The position numbers and the translations under genes were made by a program. Of a stretch of DNA of 64,000 nt, positions 1 through 8,017 are shown one piece after another. The notes under the pieces are model-generated. The model worked only from the letters and a program-made list of their open reading frames with translations. It did no database searches and was not told the origin of the DNA. Position 1 is the stretch's first letter; each line of letters opens with the position of its first letter. This DNA is from Paraburkholderia sp. BL21I4N1. Lineage in GTDB: Bacteria > Pseudomonadota > Gammaproteobacteria > Burkholderiales > Burkholderiaceae. Where the stretch lies: the NCBI RefSeq assembly GCF_002973525.1, contig NZ_PVEN01000007.1, positions 62,001-126,000 on the forward strand. Reading direction: 5' to 3'.

Positions 1-558
1 CTCGCGGTCGCGCAGCACGGCGTCGTCTTCCCAGCTGCATTCCCACAGTTTGTAGACCAGTTCCATATATTCGTCGGCGAGGTCGTAGCGGTCGTCGTGC
101 GCCATCTGGCCGGTCAGGCCGATGGCGCGCGAAGCGCTGTCCAGATAGCCGGTGACGATGTTCCAGCCGACCCGGCCGCGCGTCAGATGATCGAGCGTCG
201 ACATGCGGCGCGCGAACAGATAGGGCTGCTCGACCGAGAGATTCGACGTGACGCCGAACGACAGATGCTGCGTGACCGCTGCCATGGCCGGGATCAGCAG
301 CGTCGGATCGTTGACCGGCACTTGCACCGCGCCGCGAATGGCCGCCTCGGGATTGCCGCCGTAGACGTCGTAGACGCCCGCCACGTCGGCGAAAAAGATG
401 CCGTCGAACAGGCCGGCTTCCAGCGTGCGGGCATAGTCGGTCCAGTATTGCAGGTCGAGATAGCGGGTGGACTGATCGCGCGGATGCGTCCACAGGCCTT
501 GCTGGATGTGTCCGACGCAGTTCATGTCGAATGCGTTGAGTACGATTTCCTTCGGCAT
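1..558 (-). CDS. LLM-class FMN-dependent monooxygenase, NtaA/DszA type (partial, 3' end outside window)
   Basis: The minus-strand frame starts at ATG 558 (MPKEIVLNAFDMNC) and stays open for 186 codons to the window edge, so only the N-terminal part is seen. It resembles the nitrilotriacetate monooxygenase / DszA branch of the bacterial luciferase-like TIM-barrel family, which uses FMNH2 supplied by a separate reductase. Supporting motifs are an N-terminal QGLWTHP segment, the strand LEAGLFDGIFFADV, LSFGVTSNLSVEQPYLFARR, and STLDHLTRGRVGWNIVTGY, the usual signature near the flavin site. The substrate cannot be told. It diverges from the XRE-cupin regulator at 779, a common arrangement for a regulator and its target, but that link is inferred. 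Family call firm; substrate unknown. Confidence 0.88.
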   Translation of the reverse strand, partial: MPKEIVLNAFDMNCVGHIQQGLWTHPRDQSTRYLDLQYWTDYARTLEAGLFDGIFFADVAGVYDVYGGNPEAAIRGAVQVPVNDPTLLIPAMAAVTQHLSFGVTSNLSVEQPYLFARRMSTLDHLTRGRVGWNIVTGYLDSASRAIGLTGQMAHDDRYDLADEYMELVYKLWECSWEDDAVLRDRE

Positions 559-737
559 GGTGTCTTCCGGTTCGGGGGACGGGAATGCGGGCGGGTGCAA
601 TGCTTCGTTTAATATAGTGGACGAAAAATCACTATGCAAGACAATCATTCCGGGCTTTAATTGAGCCCGATGCGTGGCAATGCGAGTGGCCCATATGGCG
701 CTTCACGCCCACGCCTGAATGCTGCAAAACACGTCGC

Positions 738-743
738 TATAAT
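738..743 (+). promoter_or_regulatory. Possible -10 element upstream of the XRE-cupin gene
   Basis: A perfect TATAAT lies 35 bases upstream of the ATG at 779, in the 220-base gap between the divergent monooxygenase and regulator genes. No good -35 hexamer sits 16-18 bases upstream, so this is a modest call based on one box and its position. Confidence 0.35.
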
Positions 744-778
744 CCGCCGGTGCTCACTTTGTCGAACTCTTCGCTGCC

Positions 779-1348
779 ATGTCCGAATCCGTTGCCGTCG
801 ATCTGACCCAAGCGATCTCGTCGCGCGTGAAGACCGAGCGCGAGGCGCGTAACTGGTCGTTGAGCGAACTGGCGGAGCGCTCCGGCGTCTCGAAGGCGAT
901 GATCAGCAAGATCGAGCGCGGCGAGGCGAGTCCCACCGCAACGGTGCTCGGGCGGTTGTCGGGCGCGTTCGGTTTGACCTTGTCGACCTTGCTCGCGCTT
1001 GCCGAGCAGACCGGCGAGCGGCTCGCACGCCGCGCGCTGCAACCGGTCTGGCAAGATCCGGAAACGGGTTATATCCGGCGGCGCATATCGCCGCCCACCG
1101 GCGGCGTGCTCGAGTTGCTGGAGATCGAATTGCCCGTGGGCGTGAAAGTCCCGTATCCGTCGGATGCGTTTGTGTTTCAGCATCAGCAGATCTGGGTCAC
1201 GCAGGGCGTGTTGACGTTTCGGGAGGGCCGCCAGATTTACCGGCTCGAAGCGGGGGACTGCCTGCAACTCGGCGCGCCGGCCGAGTGCGAATTCTTCAAT
1301 GCGGGCGACGAGGTGTGCCGCTACCTCGTCGGCCTCGTTCGACGTTAG
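779..1348 (+). CDS. XRE-family transcriptional regulator with C-terminal cupin domain
   Basis: The 189-residue protein has an N-terminal lambda-repressor-like helix-turn-helix (about residues 16-70, including LAERSGVSKAMISKIERGEA) and a C-terminal cupin fold (about 105-185, with FREGRQIYRLEAGDCLQLG). This is the usual two-domain layout and size of the XRE-cupin regulators, in which the cupin senses a small molecule. It diverges from the flavin monooxygenase at 558, so it may control that gene; the sequence does not show the ligand. The ATG at 779 follows a TATAAT box and gives a family-typical N terminus. Confidence 0.9.
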   Translation: MSESVAVDLTQAISSRVKTEREARNWSLSELAERSGVSKAMISKIERGEASPTATVLGRLSGAFGLTLSTLLALAEQTGERLARRALQPVWQDPETGYIRRRISPPTGGVLELLEIELPVGVKVPYPSDAFVFQHQQIWVTQGVLTFREGRQIYRLEAGDCLQLGAPAECEFFNAGDEVCRYLVGLVRR

Positions 1349-1371
1349 TACCTCGGCTAGCGCCCCGGCGT

Positions 1372-1740
1372 TTAACCGCCGCCGCCGCCTTGCGTGCCAA
1401 TGGTGAGTTTGTTGTTCACCGACTTCACGCCCGCCACCCCCTTGGCGACTTCTTCCGCTTGCGGAATCTGCGCGCCGTCAGGCACCGATCCAGTCAACGT
1501 CACCGCACCGCCGCGAGCCCGCACGAACACGTTCGAGATGTCGAAGCCCTGGGCTTTGGCCAGTGCCTTGCGCACTTGCAGGCCCAGCGTGCGGTCCGTC
1601 TTCTTCATGGATTTTGCACTCGGCGCCGCCATGCCCATATCGCCGGACGCCATCGCATCGCTTGCCTGGGCGTAGGCGCTGGACGCGGTCGCCACACACA
1701 ATGCAATGCCGAGCGCCTTCAAAAGATTGACTGTTTTCAC
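1372..1740 (-). CDS. Exported BON-domain protein (small, OsmY-like)
   Basis: A longer open frame reaches 1899, but the gene most likely starts at GTG 1740: a GGAGA ribosome binding site lies just upstream and the resulting 122-residue protein begins with a clean signal peptide (VKTVNLLKALGIALCVATAS, cleavage near AYA-QA). The mature part carries one BON domain (about residues 55-115; VRKALAKAQGFDISNVFVRA, GGAVTLTGSVPD, AKGVAGVKSVNNKLTI). BON domains bind membranes or hydrophobic ligands in the periplasm and are common in osmotic-stress proteins. The last five residues before the stop are glycines. It converges with the XRE-cupin gene. Confidence 0.85.
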   Translation of the reverse strand: MKTVNLLKALGIALCVATASSAYAQASDAMASGDMGMAAPSAKSMKKTDRTLGLQVRKALAKAQGFDISNVFVRARGGAVTLTGSVPDGAQIPQAEEVAKGVAGVKSVNNKLTIGTQGGGGG

Positions 1741-1973
1741 GTTTTCTCCATCCTCGAAAAGTTGATGTCGCTTCGTTGCATGCAAAAAACCTCGCGCTTG
1801 CGAGCACGTTTCCGCCCACGAGGAGCACCCTGTCTTGTAGAAGAGTGATGCCGCGGCGCTCCCGGCGCGCTTAAACAATACTCCAGCCAACGCGCTCATG
1901 CTGGAAAAACTGGCCTCGGTGTGGCGTGTTTCAATGCGCCCGCCGCGCTGCTTCCGACGTGCCAGGGCAACCG

Positions 1974-2003
1974 TTCAGAGCGCTCAAAGTTTCAGACTAT
2001 AAT
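1974..2003 (+). promoter_or_regulatory. Sigma-70-like promoter for the IclR gene
   Basis: TTCAGA (1974-1979) and a perfect TATAAT (1998-2003) are separated by 18 bases, 80 bases upstream of the chosen start at 2083. Its location inside the longer open frame argues against a start at 1921, because transcripts from here would not include it. Confidence 0.5.
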
Positions 2004-2082
2004 TCCGCGACCCGGATCGCCGACGATCCCTGGGCGCGGTTTGTCCTTCAAATACAGCCGTTTCGCGGGAGCGCGTTCCGTT

Positions 2083-2976
2083 TTGAGCAAAACCCATCAC
2101 AGCCCGGCCGAGCGTCCTGCCGACAGTCACGATGCCGCCGATCCTGCGCGCGCGTCGGCGGCCTCCGTCGGCGCTCAGGCGCCGCTCGCCAGCCGCACCG
2201 CGCACGAAGCGCATAAGGACGATCGGCACTTCGTCACGGCGCTCGCGCGCGGACTCGAAGTGCTCGCGTGTTTTCGTTCAGGCGACAAGTCGCTGAGCAA
2301 TCAGGAGCTCGCGTTGCGTTGCCGGCTGCCGAAGTCCACCGTCTCGCGGCTGACCCATACGCTCACGTTGCTCGGTTATCTGATCCATCTGAAAGAGAGC
2401 GGTAAATACCGGCTCGGTACGGCTTCGCTGGCATTGGGCAGCGCGATGCTGGCGCGTCTCGACGTGCGCAAGATCGCGCGGCCGGTCATGCAGGAGCTGG
2501 CCGACATCTCCGGCGCGACGGTGTCGCTGGGCACGCGCGATAGGCTCTCAATGATCTACGTGGAGAACTGCCGGGGCTCGGTCGCGCTCACATTGACGCT
2601 CGAAGTCGGCTCGCGCATTCCGGTCGCCACCTCCGCGATCGGGCGTGCCTGGCTGGCGGCGATTCCCGAGCACGATCGTTTGAGCTTCATGGAGCAGGTG
2701 CGCGAACTCGATCATGTCGCGTGGCCTAAAACCCGCCGTGGCATTGAAAAAGCGCTCGACGATTACAGCACGCTCGGCGTGACGACGTCGTTCGGCGACT
2801 GGCAGAAAGACGTGAACGGCATCGCGCGCGCATTCCAGCCGGGCGGCGAGCTGCCCATCATGGCGATCAATGTGGGCGGCCCGTCGTTCAAGCTCTCCAA
2901 AGAGTTTCTGCTCGAAGAAGTGCGGCCGCGCCTGATCGATGTCGTGACGCAACTGGAAACGGCGCTGTCGCATTGA
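2083..2976 (+). CDS. IclR-family transcriptional regulator
   Basis: The protein (297 residues from TTG 2083) has an IclR winged helix-turn-helix (VTALARGLEVLACF, LSNQELALRCRLPKSTVSR, KYRLG) followed by the IclR ligand-binding domain (VRKIARPVMQELADISGATV, VGSRIPVATSAIGRAWLA, GIARAFQP, VRPRLIDVVTQLE). The open frame extends upstream to 1921, but a promoter-like pair at 1974-2003 lies within that extension, and GGGAG precedes the TTG, so TTG 2083 is preferred. It faces the acyl-CoA dehydrogenase 27 bases away. A shared palindrome near the SDR gene (5044) and at 9553 would suit an IclR-type dimer, which makes local control of the acyl-CoA genes plausible but unproven. Effector unknown. Confidence 0.88.
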   Translation: MSKTHHSPAERPADSHDAADPARASAASVGAQAPLASRTAHEAHKDDRHFVTALARGLEVLACFRSGDKSLSNQELALRCRLPKSTVSRLTHTLTLLGYLIHLKESGKYRLGTASLALGSAMLARLDVRKIARPVMQELADISGATVSLGTRDRLSMIYVENCRGSVALTLTLEVGSRIPVATSAIGRAWLAAIPEHDRLSFMEQVRELDHVAWPKTRRGIEKALDDYSTLGVTTSFGDWQKDVNGIARAFQPGGELPIMAINVGGPSFKLSKEFLLEEVRPRLIDVVTQLETALSH

Positions 2977-3003
2977 GCGGCAGCTTGTCGGGGCACATCT
3001 GCA

Positions 3004-4809
3004 TCAGAACCACTGCGGCGCCATGCTGAGCGTGGTGTCGTCCAGACCGCGCAACGTGGTGAGCATCAGCGAGACACGCGGCAATTCCCAACGGAAGAAC
3101 CATTGGCACGCATGCAGCTTGCCGCGATAGAAGTCCATGTCCGCCGTGTTGTTCGCCTTCGGCAGCGCGGCACTCGCAACGACCGCCTGCCGCAACCACG
3201 TCCACGCCATCACGATATGGCCGAATGCTTCGAGAAAAGCATTCGCATTGGCGAGCGCGCGTTCGCTTTCGTGAGCGAGCGTGGGCAGTAAGGCTTCCAC
3301 TGTGCCAGTCAATTCGCGCCATGCTTCGCCCAATGCGTCCGCATGGGCTTGCAGCGGCGCGTGAGCGTGCGCGGCCTTCAGTGTGCTTTGAATCTCGCGT
3401 TCCAGTTGCTTGAGCGCGGCGCCCTGTTTCATCACCACTTTGCGGCCCAGCAGATCGATGGCCTGAATGCCGTGCGTGCCCTCGTGAATCATGTTCAGAC
3501 GGTTGTCGCGATAGAACTGCTCGACCGGATATTCCCGCGTATAACCGTAGCCGCCGTGAATCTGGATCGCGAGGCTATTCGCTTCGAGACACCATTGCGA
3601 CGGCCAGGATTTCACCACCGGTGTCAGCAGATCGAGCAGCAGGCCCGCTTCGGCGCGTGCGCTTTCGCTCTCGCCGGTGTTCTGTTCGTCGACCAGACGC
3701 GCCGCATACAGACACAGCGCATACGCGCCTTCCACATAGGCTTTCTGCGCCAGCAGCATGCGGCGCACGTCCGCATGCTCGATCAGGGGCAGTTGCGGAT
3801 CGAGCGGATTCTTGTTGTCCGGGCGACGTCCTTGCGGCCGCTCGCGCGCATAGTCGAGCGACGCCAGATAGCCGCGATAGCCGAGCATCACCGCGCCGAG
3901 TCCGACGCCGATACGCGCCTCGTTCATCATGTGGAACATATAAGCGAGACCGTGATGCGGTTCGCCCACCAGTTCGCCGATGCACGCGCCACGCTCGCCA
4001 AACGACAGCAGGGTCGAGGTCGTGCCACGCCAGCCCATCTTGTGAATCAGCCCGGCCAGCGCGACGTCGTTGCGCGCGCCGCGGCTGCCGTCTTCATTGA
4101 CGTGGTACTTCGGCACCGTGAAGAGCGAAATGCCCTTGACGCCCGGCGGCCCGCCGGGAATGCGCGCGAGCACGAGATGCACGATGTTCTCGCTCAACTC
4201 GTGGTCGCCGCCCGATATGAAAATTTTGTTGCCGCGAATCGAATAGGTGCCGTCCGCGTTGAGCGTGGCGCTGGTGACGAGATCGGACAGGCTTGAGCCG
4301 GCTTGCGGTTCGGTGAGCGCCATGGTGCCGAACGCGCGGCCTTCGAAGAGCGCCTGCAGGTACTTGCGTTGCTGCACCGCGCTACCGAAACGCTCGATGA
4401 CATTCGCATTCGCCGTGGTCAGCATTGCGTAAGACGCGGTGGCGATGTTGGCGCTCTTGAAAAGCGACAGGCAGGCAAATGAAATCACCGAGGGCAATTG
4501 CATGCCGCCCCATTCGTAGTCTTTACCCGCGGCGAGAAAACCGGTGGCGCGCAATGCGTCCAGCGCCTCTTTCACTTCGTTCGGCACGCTGACCCGCTCA
4601 CCGTCGAATTGCGGTTCGTGTTCGTCGGACAGCCGGTTGTGGGTGGCGAACTTTTCGGCGGCGACCGCGTGCGCGGTGTCGAGCGCCGCGTTGAAGGTTT
4701 CGCGGCTGTGGTCCGCGTGCCGCGCGCGACGTGTGAGCGTCTCGGCCTCGAGCACCTCGAACAGCTGGAACGCCAGATCTCGCGAGTTGATGATAAGCGC
4801 TTCTTGCAT
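3004..4809 (-). CDS. Acyl-CoA dehydrogenase, long form with C-terminal extension
   Basis: At 601 residues this belongs to the long FAD-dependent acyl-CoA dehydrogenases (DmdC/FadE-like) rather than the 380-residue type. Visible landmarks are the FAD/substrate segment MALTEPQAGSSLSDL (about 163-177), IRGNKIFISGGDH (192-203), the C-terminal core GGYGYTREYPVEQFYRDNR and the expected catalytic glutamate E443 in IHEGTHGIQA. After it comes the C-terminal domain of about 120 residues typical of this subfamily. It removes two hydrogens from an acyl-CoA, passing electrons to ETF. It diverges from the SDR/ligase operon, with which it probably forms one side-chain or fatty-acid degradation unit. Substrate chain is not deducible. 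Confidence 0.92.
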   Translation of the reverse strand: MQEALIINSRDLAFQLFEVLEAETLTRRARHADHSRETFNAALDTAHAVAAEKFATHNRLSDEHEPQFDGERVSVPNEVKEALDALRATGFLAAGKDYEWGGMQLPSVISFACLSLFKSANIATASYAMLTTANANVIERFGSAVQQRKYLQALFEGRAFGTMALTEPQAGSSLSDLVTSATLNADGTYSIRGNKIFISGGDHELSENIVHLVLARIPGGPPGVKGISLFTVPKYHVNEDGSRGARNDVALAGLIHKMGWRGTTSTLLSFGERGACIGELVGEPHHGLAYMFHMMNEARIGVGLGAVMLGYRGYLASLDYARERPQGRRPDNKNPLDPQLPLIEHADVRRMLLAQKAYVEGAYALCLYAARLVDEQNTGESESARAEAGLLLDLLTPVVKSWPSQWCLEANSLAIQIHGGYGYTREYPVEQFYRDNRLNMIHEGTHGIQAIDLLGRKVVMKQGAALKQLEREIQSTLKAAHAHAPLQAHADALGEAWRELTGTVEALLPTLAHESERALANANAFLEAFGHIVMAWTWLRQAVVASAALPKANNTADMDFYRGKLHACQWFFRWELPRVSLMLTTLRGLDDTTLSMAPQWF

Positions 4810-5043
4810 GAAAGAAGACCCGTTCGAAGATAAGCCGCTATGCAGAACAGCTAGACATGGCGTGCGAAAAACACACCTTAAACCATCCGCACAGCGCGAT
4901 GGAAAAGCGCGGTATTCGGGTAAGTCCCGATCCTCCGCCGATCAAAGATCGCATGCCAGTCTATAACAAAAGTGAATGGGCGTGCTTTTATTTACAGGCC
5001 GAATTCCGGCACGTATGATGGTCGAAAAAAACTGGAATTCAAA

Positions 5044-5058
5044 TCTGCATTGCAGAAC
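5044..5058. promoter_or_regulatory. Palindromic operator candidate upstream of the SDR gene
   Basis: TCTGCATTGCAGAAC contains two 6-base arms (TCTGCA, TGCAGA) around one T, directly before the SDR ribosome binding site. The identical 15 bases recur at 9553-9567, and a half-site TGCAGAAC sits at 4841-4848 upstream of the divergent acyl-CoA dehydrogenase. The position suits repression by a dimeric regulator; the IclR protein at 2083 is the nearest candidate. Confidence 0.5.
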
Positions 5059-5075
5059 AAATGGAGGAGCACCGC

Positions 5076-5849
5076 ATGTCTGTGAAAGACCTGTTTCAAC
5101 TGGACGGCAAGGTTGCACTGATCACCGGCGGTTCGCGTGGACTCGGTTTGCAAATGGCCGAAGCGCTCGGCGAAATGGGCTGCCGTGTGGCCATCACCGC
5201 GCGCAAGACGGATGAGTTGGCGGAAGCGAAAACCCATCTGCAAAGCCGCGGTATCGAAGTAAAAACGGTGGTCAACGATCTGCAGCGTTTCGAGGGCATT
5301 CCGGGGCTGGTCGATGAAGTACTAGGGGTGCATGGCCGCATCGATATTCTGGTGAACAACGCGGGCGCCACGTGGGGCGCACCCGCCGAAGACTATCCCG
5401 ACGAAGCGTGGCACAAGGTGATGAACCTGAACGTCAACGCGCCGTTTTTCCTCGCGCGCGAAGTCGGCAAACGCAGCATGATTCCGCGGCGCGCGGGCAA
5501 GGTCGTCAATATCGCTTCGGTGGCGGGATTGAAGGGGTCGCCGCCGGGCATGAATACGATTGCGTACAACACGTCGAAGGCCGCGGCGATCAATTTCACG
5601 CGAGCGCTCGCGGCGGAATGGGGCAAGTACAACATCAACGTCAACGCGATCTGCCCGGGATTTTTCCCGTCGAAGATGTCGGCGGGATTGCTCGATCAAC
5701 TCGAGGACACCATCGTCTCGCGCACGCCGTTGCAGCGTCTGGGTGGCGACGAAGATCTCAAGGGCCCGATTGTGTTCCTCGCGAGTGAAGCGTCGCGTCA
5801 TATCACCGGCCAGTATTTCGCGGTGGATGGTGGGTCTATCGTCGTTTGA
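5076..5849 (+). CDS. SDR-family NAD(P)-dependent oxidoreductase
   Basis: A classical short-chain dehydrogenase of 257 residues. The start is ATG 5076 because GGAGGAG lies 7 bases upstream; an in-frame ATG at 5062 would overlap that site. Cofactor motif TGGSRGLG is at about 17-24, NNAG at 94-97, and the catalytic S148, Y164 and K168 (YNTSK) are intact. The C terminus ends in GQYFAVDGGSIVV, typical of classical SDRs. It probably oxidises a 3-hydroxyacyl-CoA or an alcohol in the pathway that also uses the ligase 24 bases downstream and the divergent acyl-CoA dehydrogenase. The exact substrate is not evident. Confidence 0.92.
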   Translation: MSVKDLFQLDGKVALITGGSRGLGLQMAEALGEMGCRVAITARKTDELAEAKTHLQSRGIEVKTVVNDLQRFEGIPGLVDEVLGVHGRIDILVNNAGATWGAPAEDYPDEAWHKVMNLNVNAPFFLAREVGKRSMIPRRAGKVVNIASVAGLKGSPPGMNTIAYNTSKAAAINFTRALAAEWGKYNINVNAICPGFFPSKMSAGLLDQLEDTIVSRTPLQRLGGDEDLKGPIVFLASEASRHITGQYFAVDGGSIVV

Positions 5850-5872
5850 ACGCGGGTTCGCCAGGAGAGGTC

Positions 5873-7594
5873 ATGAATCAGCTTCATCATCCGCATTGGC
5901 CGCCGCAAGTGCCGTTGCATCTGACGCTGCCGGAAACCAATCTGTTCTATAACGCCGAGGTATCGGCGGCGCGCTTTCCCGACAAGCCGTTCATCATTTT
6001 CTACGACACCCCGATCACGTTCGCCGAGTTCAAGGACGAGGCCGAACGGGTCGCGGGTTTTCTGCAGCACGAGTGCCATGTCGAGGCGGGCGATCGCGTG
6101 TTGCTGTATATGCAGAACAGTCCGCAATGGATCGTCGCGTATTACGGCATTCTGCGGGCGAATGCCGTCGTGGTGCCGGTCAACCCGATGAACCTGAGCG
6201 CCGAGCTGGCGCATTACGTCGAGGACAGCGGCGCGACCACCCTCATCGCGCCGCAGTGTCTGTTTCCGAATGTCGAGCCGTTGATCGGCAACGGGCCGGG
6301 GCAGGGCATCGAGCACGCTATCGTCGCGACGTATAGCGATTATCTGAAGCGGCCGTCGCCGATTGCCGTGCCGGAATTCGTCGCGGCGCCGCGCAAGACG
6401 TTCACCACGCTCGGCGTCACAGCCTGGCAGGACGTACTCGATCGACGCCTGACGCCCGGGCCGCTCACGAGCCGCGCCGACGATCTGTGCGTGATGCCGT
6501 ACACGTCCGGCACGACAGGCAAACCGAAGGGCTGCATGCATACGCATCGCAGCGTGATGAGCACGCTGCTGGGCGGCTGCGTGTGGTTCGCGTCGCCGTC
6601 GGATGGGGTGTATCTGTCCGTGTTGCCGCTGTTCCATGTGACCGGCATGCAGGGCGGCATGAACGCCGCGATTTATTCCGGCGCCACCATCGTGCTGATG
6701 CCGCGCTGGGATCGCGAAGCCGCCGCACAATGCATGCAGCGCTATCGCGTGACTGCGTGGCAATCGATCTCCACGATGATGGTCGACTTTCTGTCGAACC
6801 CGAAACTCGGGGACTACGATCTGTCGAGCCTGAGCGGCGCGCGCGGCGGCGGCGCGGCCATGCCCGACGCGATCGCGAGGAAACTCAAGGCGCTGACCGG
6901 GCTCGATTACGTCGAAGGCTACGGCATGACCGAAACGATTGCGGGCACGCACATCAATCCGCCGCATCGTCCAAAAGCGCAATGCCTCGGTATTCCCGTG
7001 TTCGACGTGGATTCGCGCGTGATCGATCCGGCTTCGCTGCAGGAATTGCCGCAAGGCGAAACCGGCGAGATCGTCGTGAATGCGCCGCAGGTCATGCAAG
7101 GCTATTGGCGCAATCCGAAGGCCACCGACGAAGCGTTCGTCGAACTCGACGGCAAGCGCTTTCTGCGCACCGGCGACCTGGGTCATATCGACGAAGACGG
7201 TTACTTCTTCATGACCGACCGCCTGAAGCGGATGATCAACGCGTCCGGCTACAAGGTGTGGCCGGCGGAAGTGGAGGCGCTGATGTACCGGCATCCGGCG
7301 ATTCACGAGGTGTGCGTGATCGGCGTGAAAGACGAGAAACGCGGCGAGACGGTCAAGGCGTTGGTGGTCCCCGACGAAGCGCACGCGGGCACGCTCACCG
7401 AGCAGGAAATCATCGACTGGTCGCATGAGCAGATGGCGCCGTACAAAGCGCCGCGTATCGTCGAATTCGTGACGTCGTTGCCGAAATCCGGTAGCGGCAA
7501 GATTCTGTGGCGCAAGTTGCAGGAAGAAGACGCGGCGCGTACGGCGGCGGCCCGTGGTGACAACGGTGACGGTCATGGAGGCGCGTCGCAATGA
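5873..7594 (+). CDS. Acyl-CoA ligase (AMP-forming, long-chain fatty acid-CoA ligase-like)
   Basis: An ANL-superfamily adenylate-forming ligase of 573 residues, starting at ATG 5873 after the site AGGAGAGG. The P-loop YTSGTTGKPKGCMHTH, the ATP motif YGMTETIAGTH, the hinge TGDLGHIDEDGYFFMTDRLK, the A8 segment MINASGYKVWPAEVE and the C-terminal catalytic lysine in PKSGSGKILWRK are all present, so both half reactions should work. It activates a carboxylic acid to its CoA thioester, feeding the neighbouring acyl-CoA dehydrogenase and SDR. The gene is 23 bases behind the SDR and ends 128 bases before a strong terminator, so the two form an operon. Fatty or aryl-alkanoic acids are both possible substrates. 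Confidence 0.9.
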   Translation: MNQLHHPHWPPQVPLHLTLPETNLFYNAEVSAARFPDKPFIIFYDTPITFAEFKDEAERVAGFLQHECHVEAGDRVLLYMQNSPQWIVAYYGILRANAVVVPVNPMNLSAELAHYVEDSGATTLIAPQCLFPNVEPLIGNGPGQGIEHAIVATYSDYLKRPSPIAVPEFVAAPRKTFTTLGVTAWQDVLDRRLTPGPLTSRADDLCVMPYTSGTTGKPKGCMHTHRSVMSTLLGGCVWFASPSDGVYLSVLPLFHVTGMQGGMNAAIYSGATIVLMPRWDREAAAQCMQRYRVTAWQSISTMMVDFLSNPKLGDYDLSSLSGARGGGAAMPDAIARKLKALTGLDYVEGYGMTETIAGTHINPPHRPKAQCLGIPVFDVDSRVIDPASLQELPQGETGEIVVNAPQVMQGYWRNPKATDEAFVELDGKRFLRTGDLGHIDEDGYFFMTDRLKRMINASGYKVWPAEVEALMYRHPAIHEVCVIGVKDEKRGETVKALVVPDEAHAGTLTEQEIIDWSHEQMAPYKAPRIVEFVTSLPKSGSGKILWRKLQEEDAARTAAARGDNGDGHGGASQ

Positions 7595-7721
7595 CATGGC
7601 GCGATGCGTTACTCGATGAACCGCTCGTCTGCGTCACGGATTGGCGGCGCCGTTTCGCACGCTAGCGCGTCGGTGAATTGCGCGGCGGCTGTTTCTCCAC
7701 GCCGACGTGAAGCGCCCACGA

Positions 7722-7763
7722 AAAAGCGGCGTTTGAATGAACTTCAAACGTCGCCTTTCTTTT
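7722..7763 (+). terminator. Rho-independent terminator of the SDR-ligase operon
   Basis: An 8-bp stem (CGTTTGAA 7730-7737 with TTCAAACG 7743-7750) is extended by a G-T pair and GCG/CGC, giving about 12 bp with a 5-base loop. A T-rich run (TTTCTTTT) follows. It lies downstream of the ligase. Confidence 0.8.
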
Positions 7764-7783
7764 CGCGCGGGCCCAGCGCTTCA

Positions 7784-7990
7784 TTATTTCGCCGCCGTCA
7801 GCGTGCTTAATGTCGCCGACTTCAACCGTCCGCCCTGAACCACTACCGCGAGCGGATTGCCGATCACGAAACCGCCGTGATCGTCGACACCGGTCACGCT
7901 CTGCGGATTGTTCCGTGGCGGTGCAGTCCTGTTGGTTCAGAGGGGCCGCCGATAAACATCACGTCCGGTTTCTGTTGCTGTCCGCCTGGC
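7784..7990 (-). pseudogene. Probable degraded 3' end of an unidentified gene
   Basis: On the minus strand, a frame ending at the stop 7784-7786 reads like a protein C terminus (GVDDHGGFVIGNPLAVVVQG, then GRLKSATLSTLTAAK). Its upstream part is interrupted: the segment DVMFIGGP continues only in another frame, and the final frame meets a stop just before TNRTAPPRNNP. This looks like a frameshifted remnant of a longer coding sequence downstream of the porin. I do not recognise the family. The rest of the 7595-8017 gap holds only the terminator. Confidence 0.4.
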
Positions 7991-8017
7991 GGCTCCGGCC
8001 CGCGCCTCGCCGCCACG

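Noticed and set aside
1921..2082. Upstream extension of the IclR gene
   Set aside because: Contains a promoter-like TATAAT pair and has no similarity to the IclR family; the TTG at 2083 has a better ribosome binding site.
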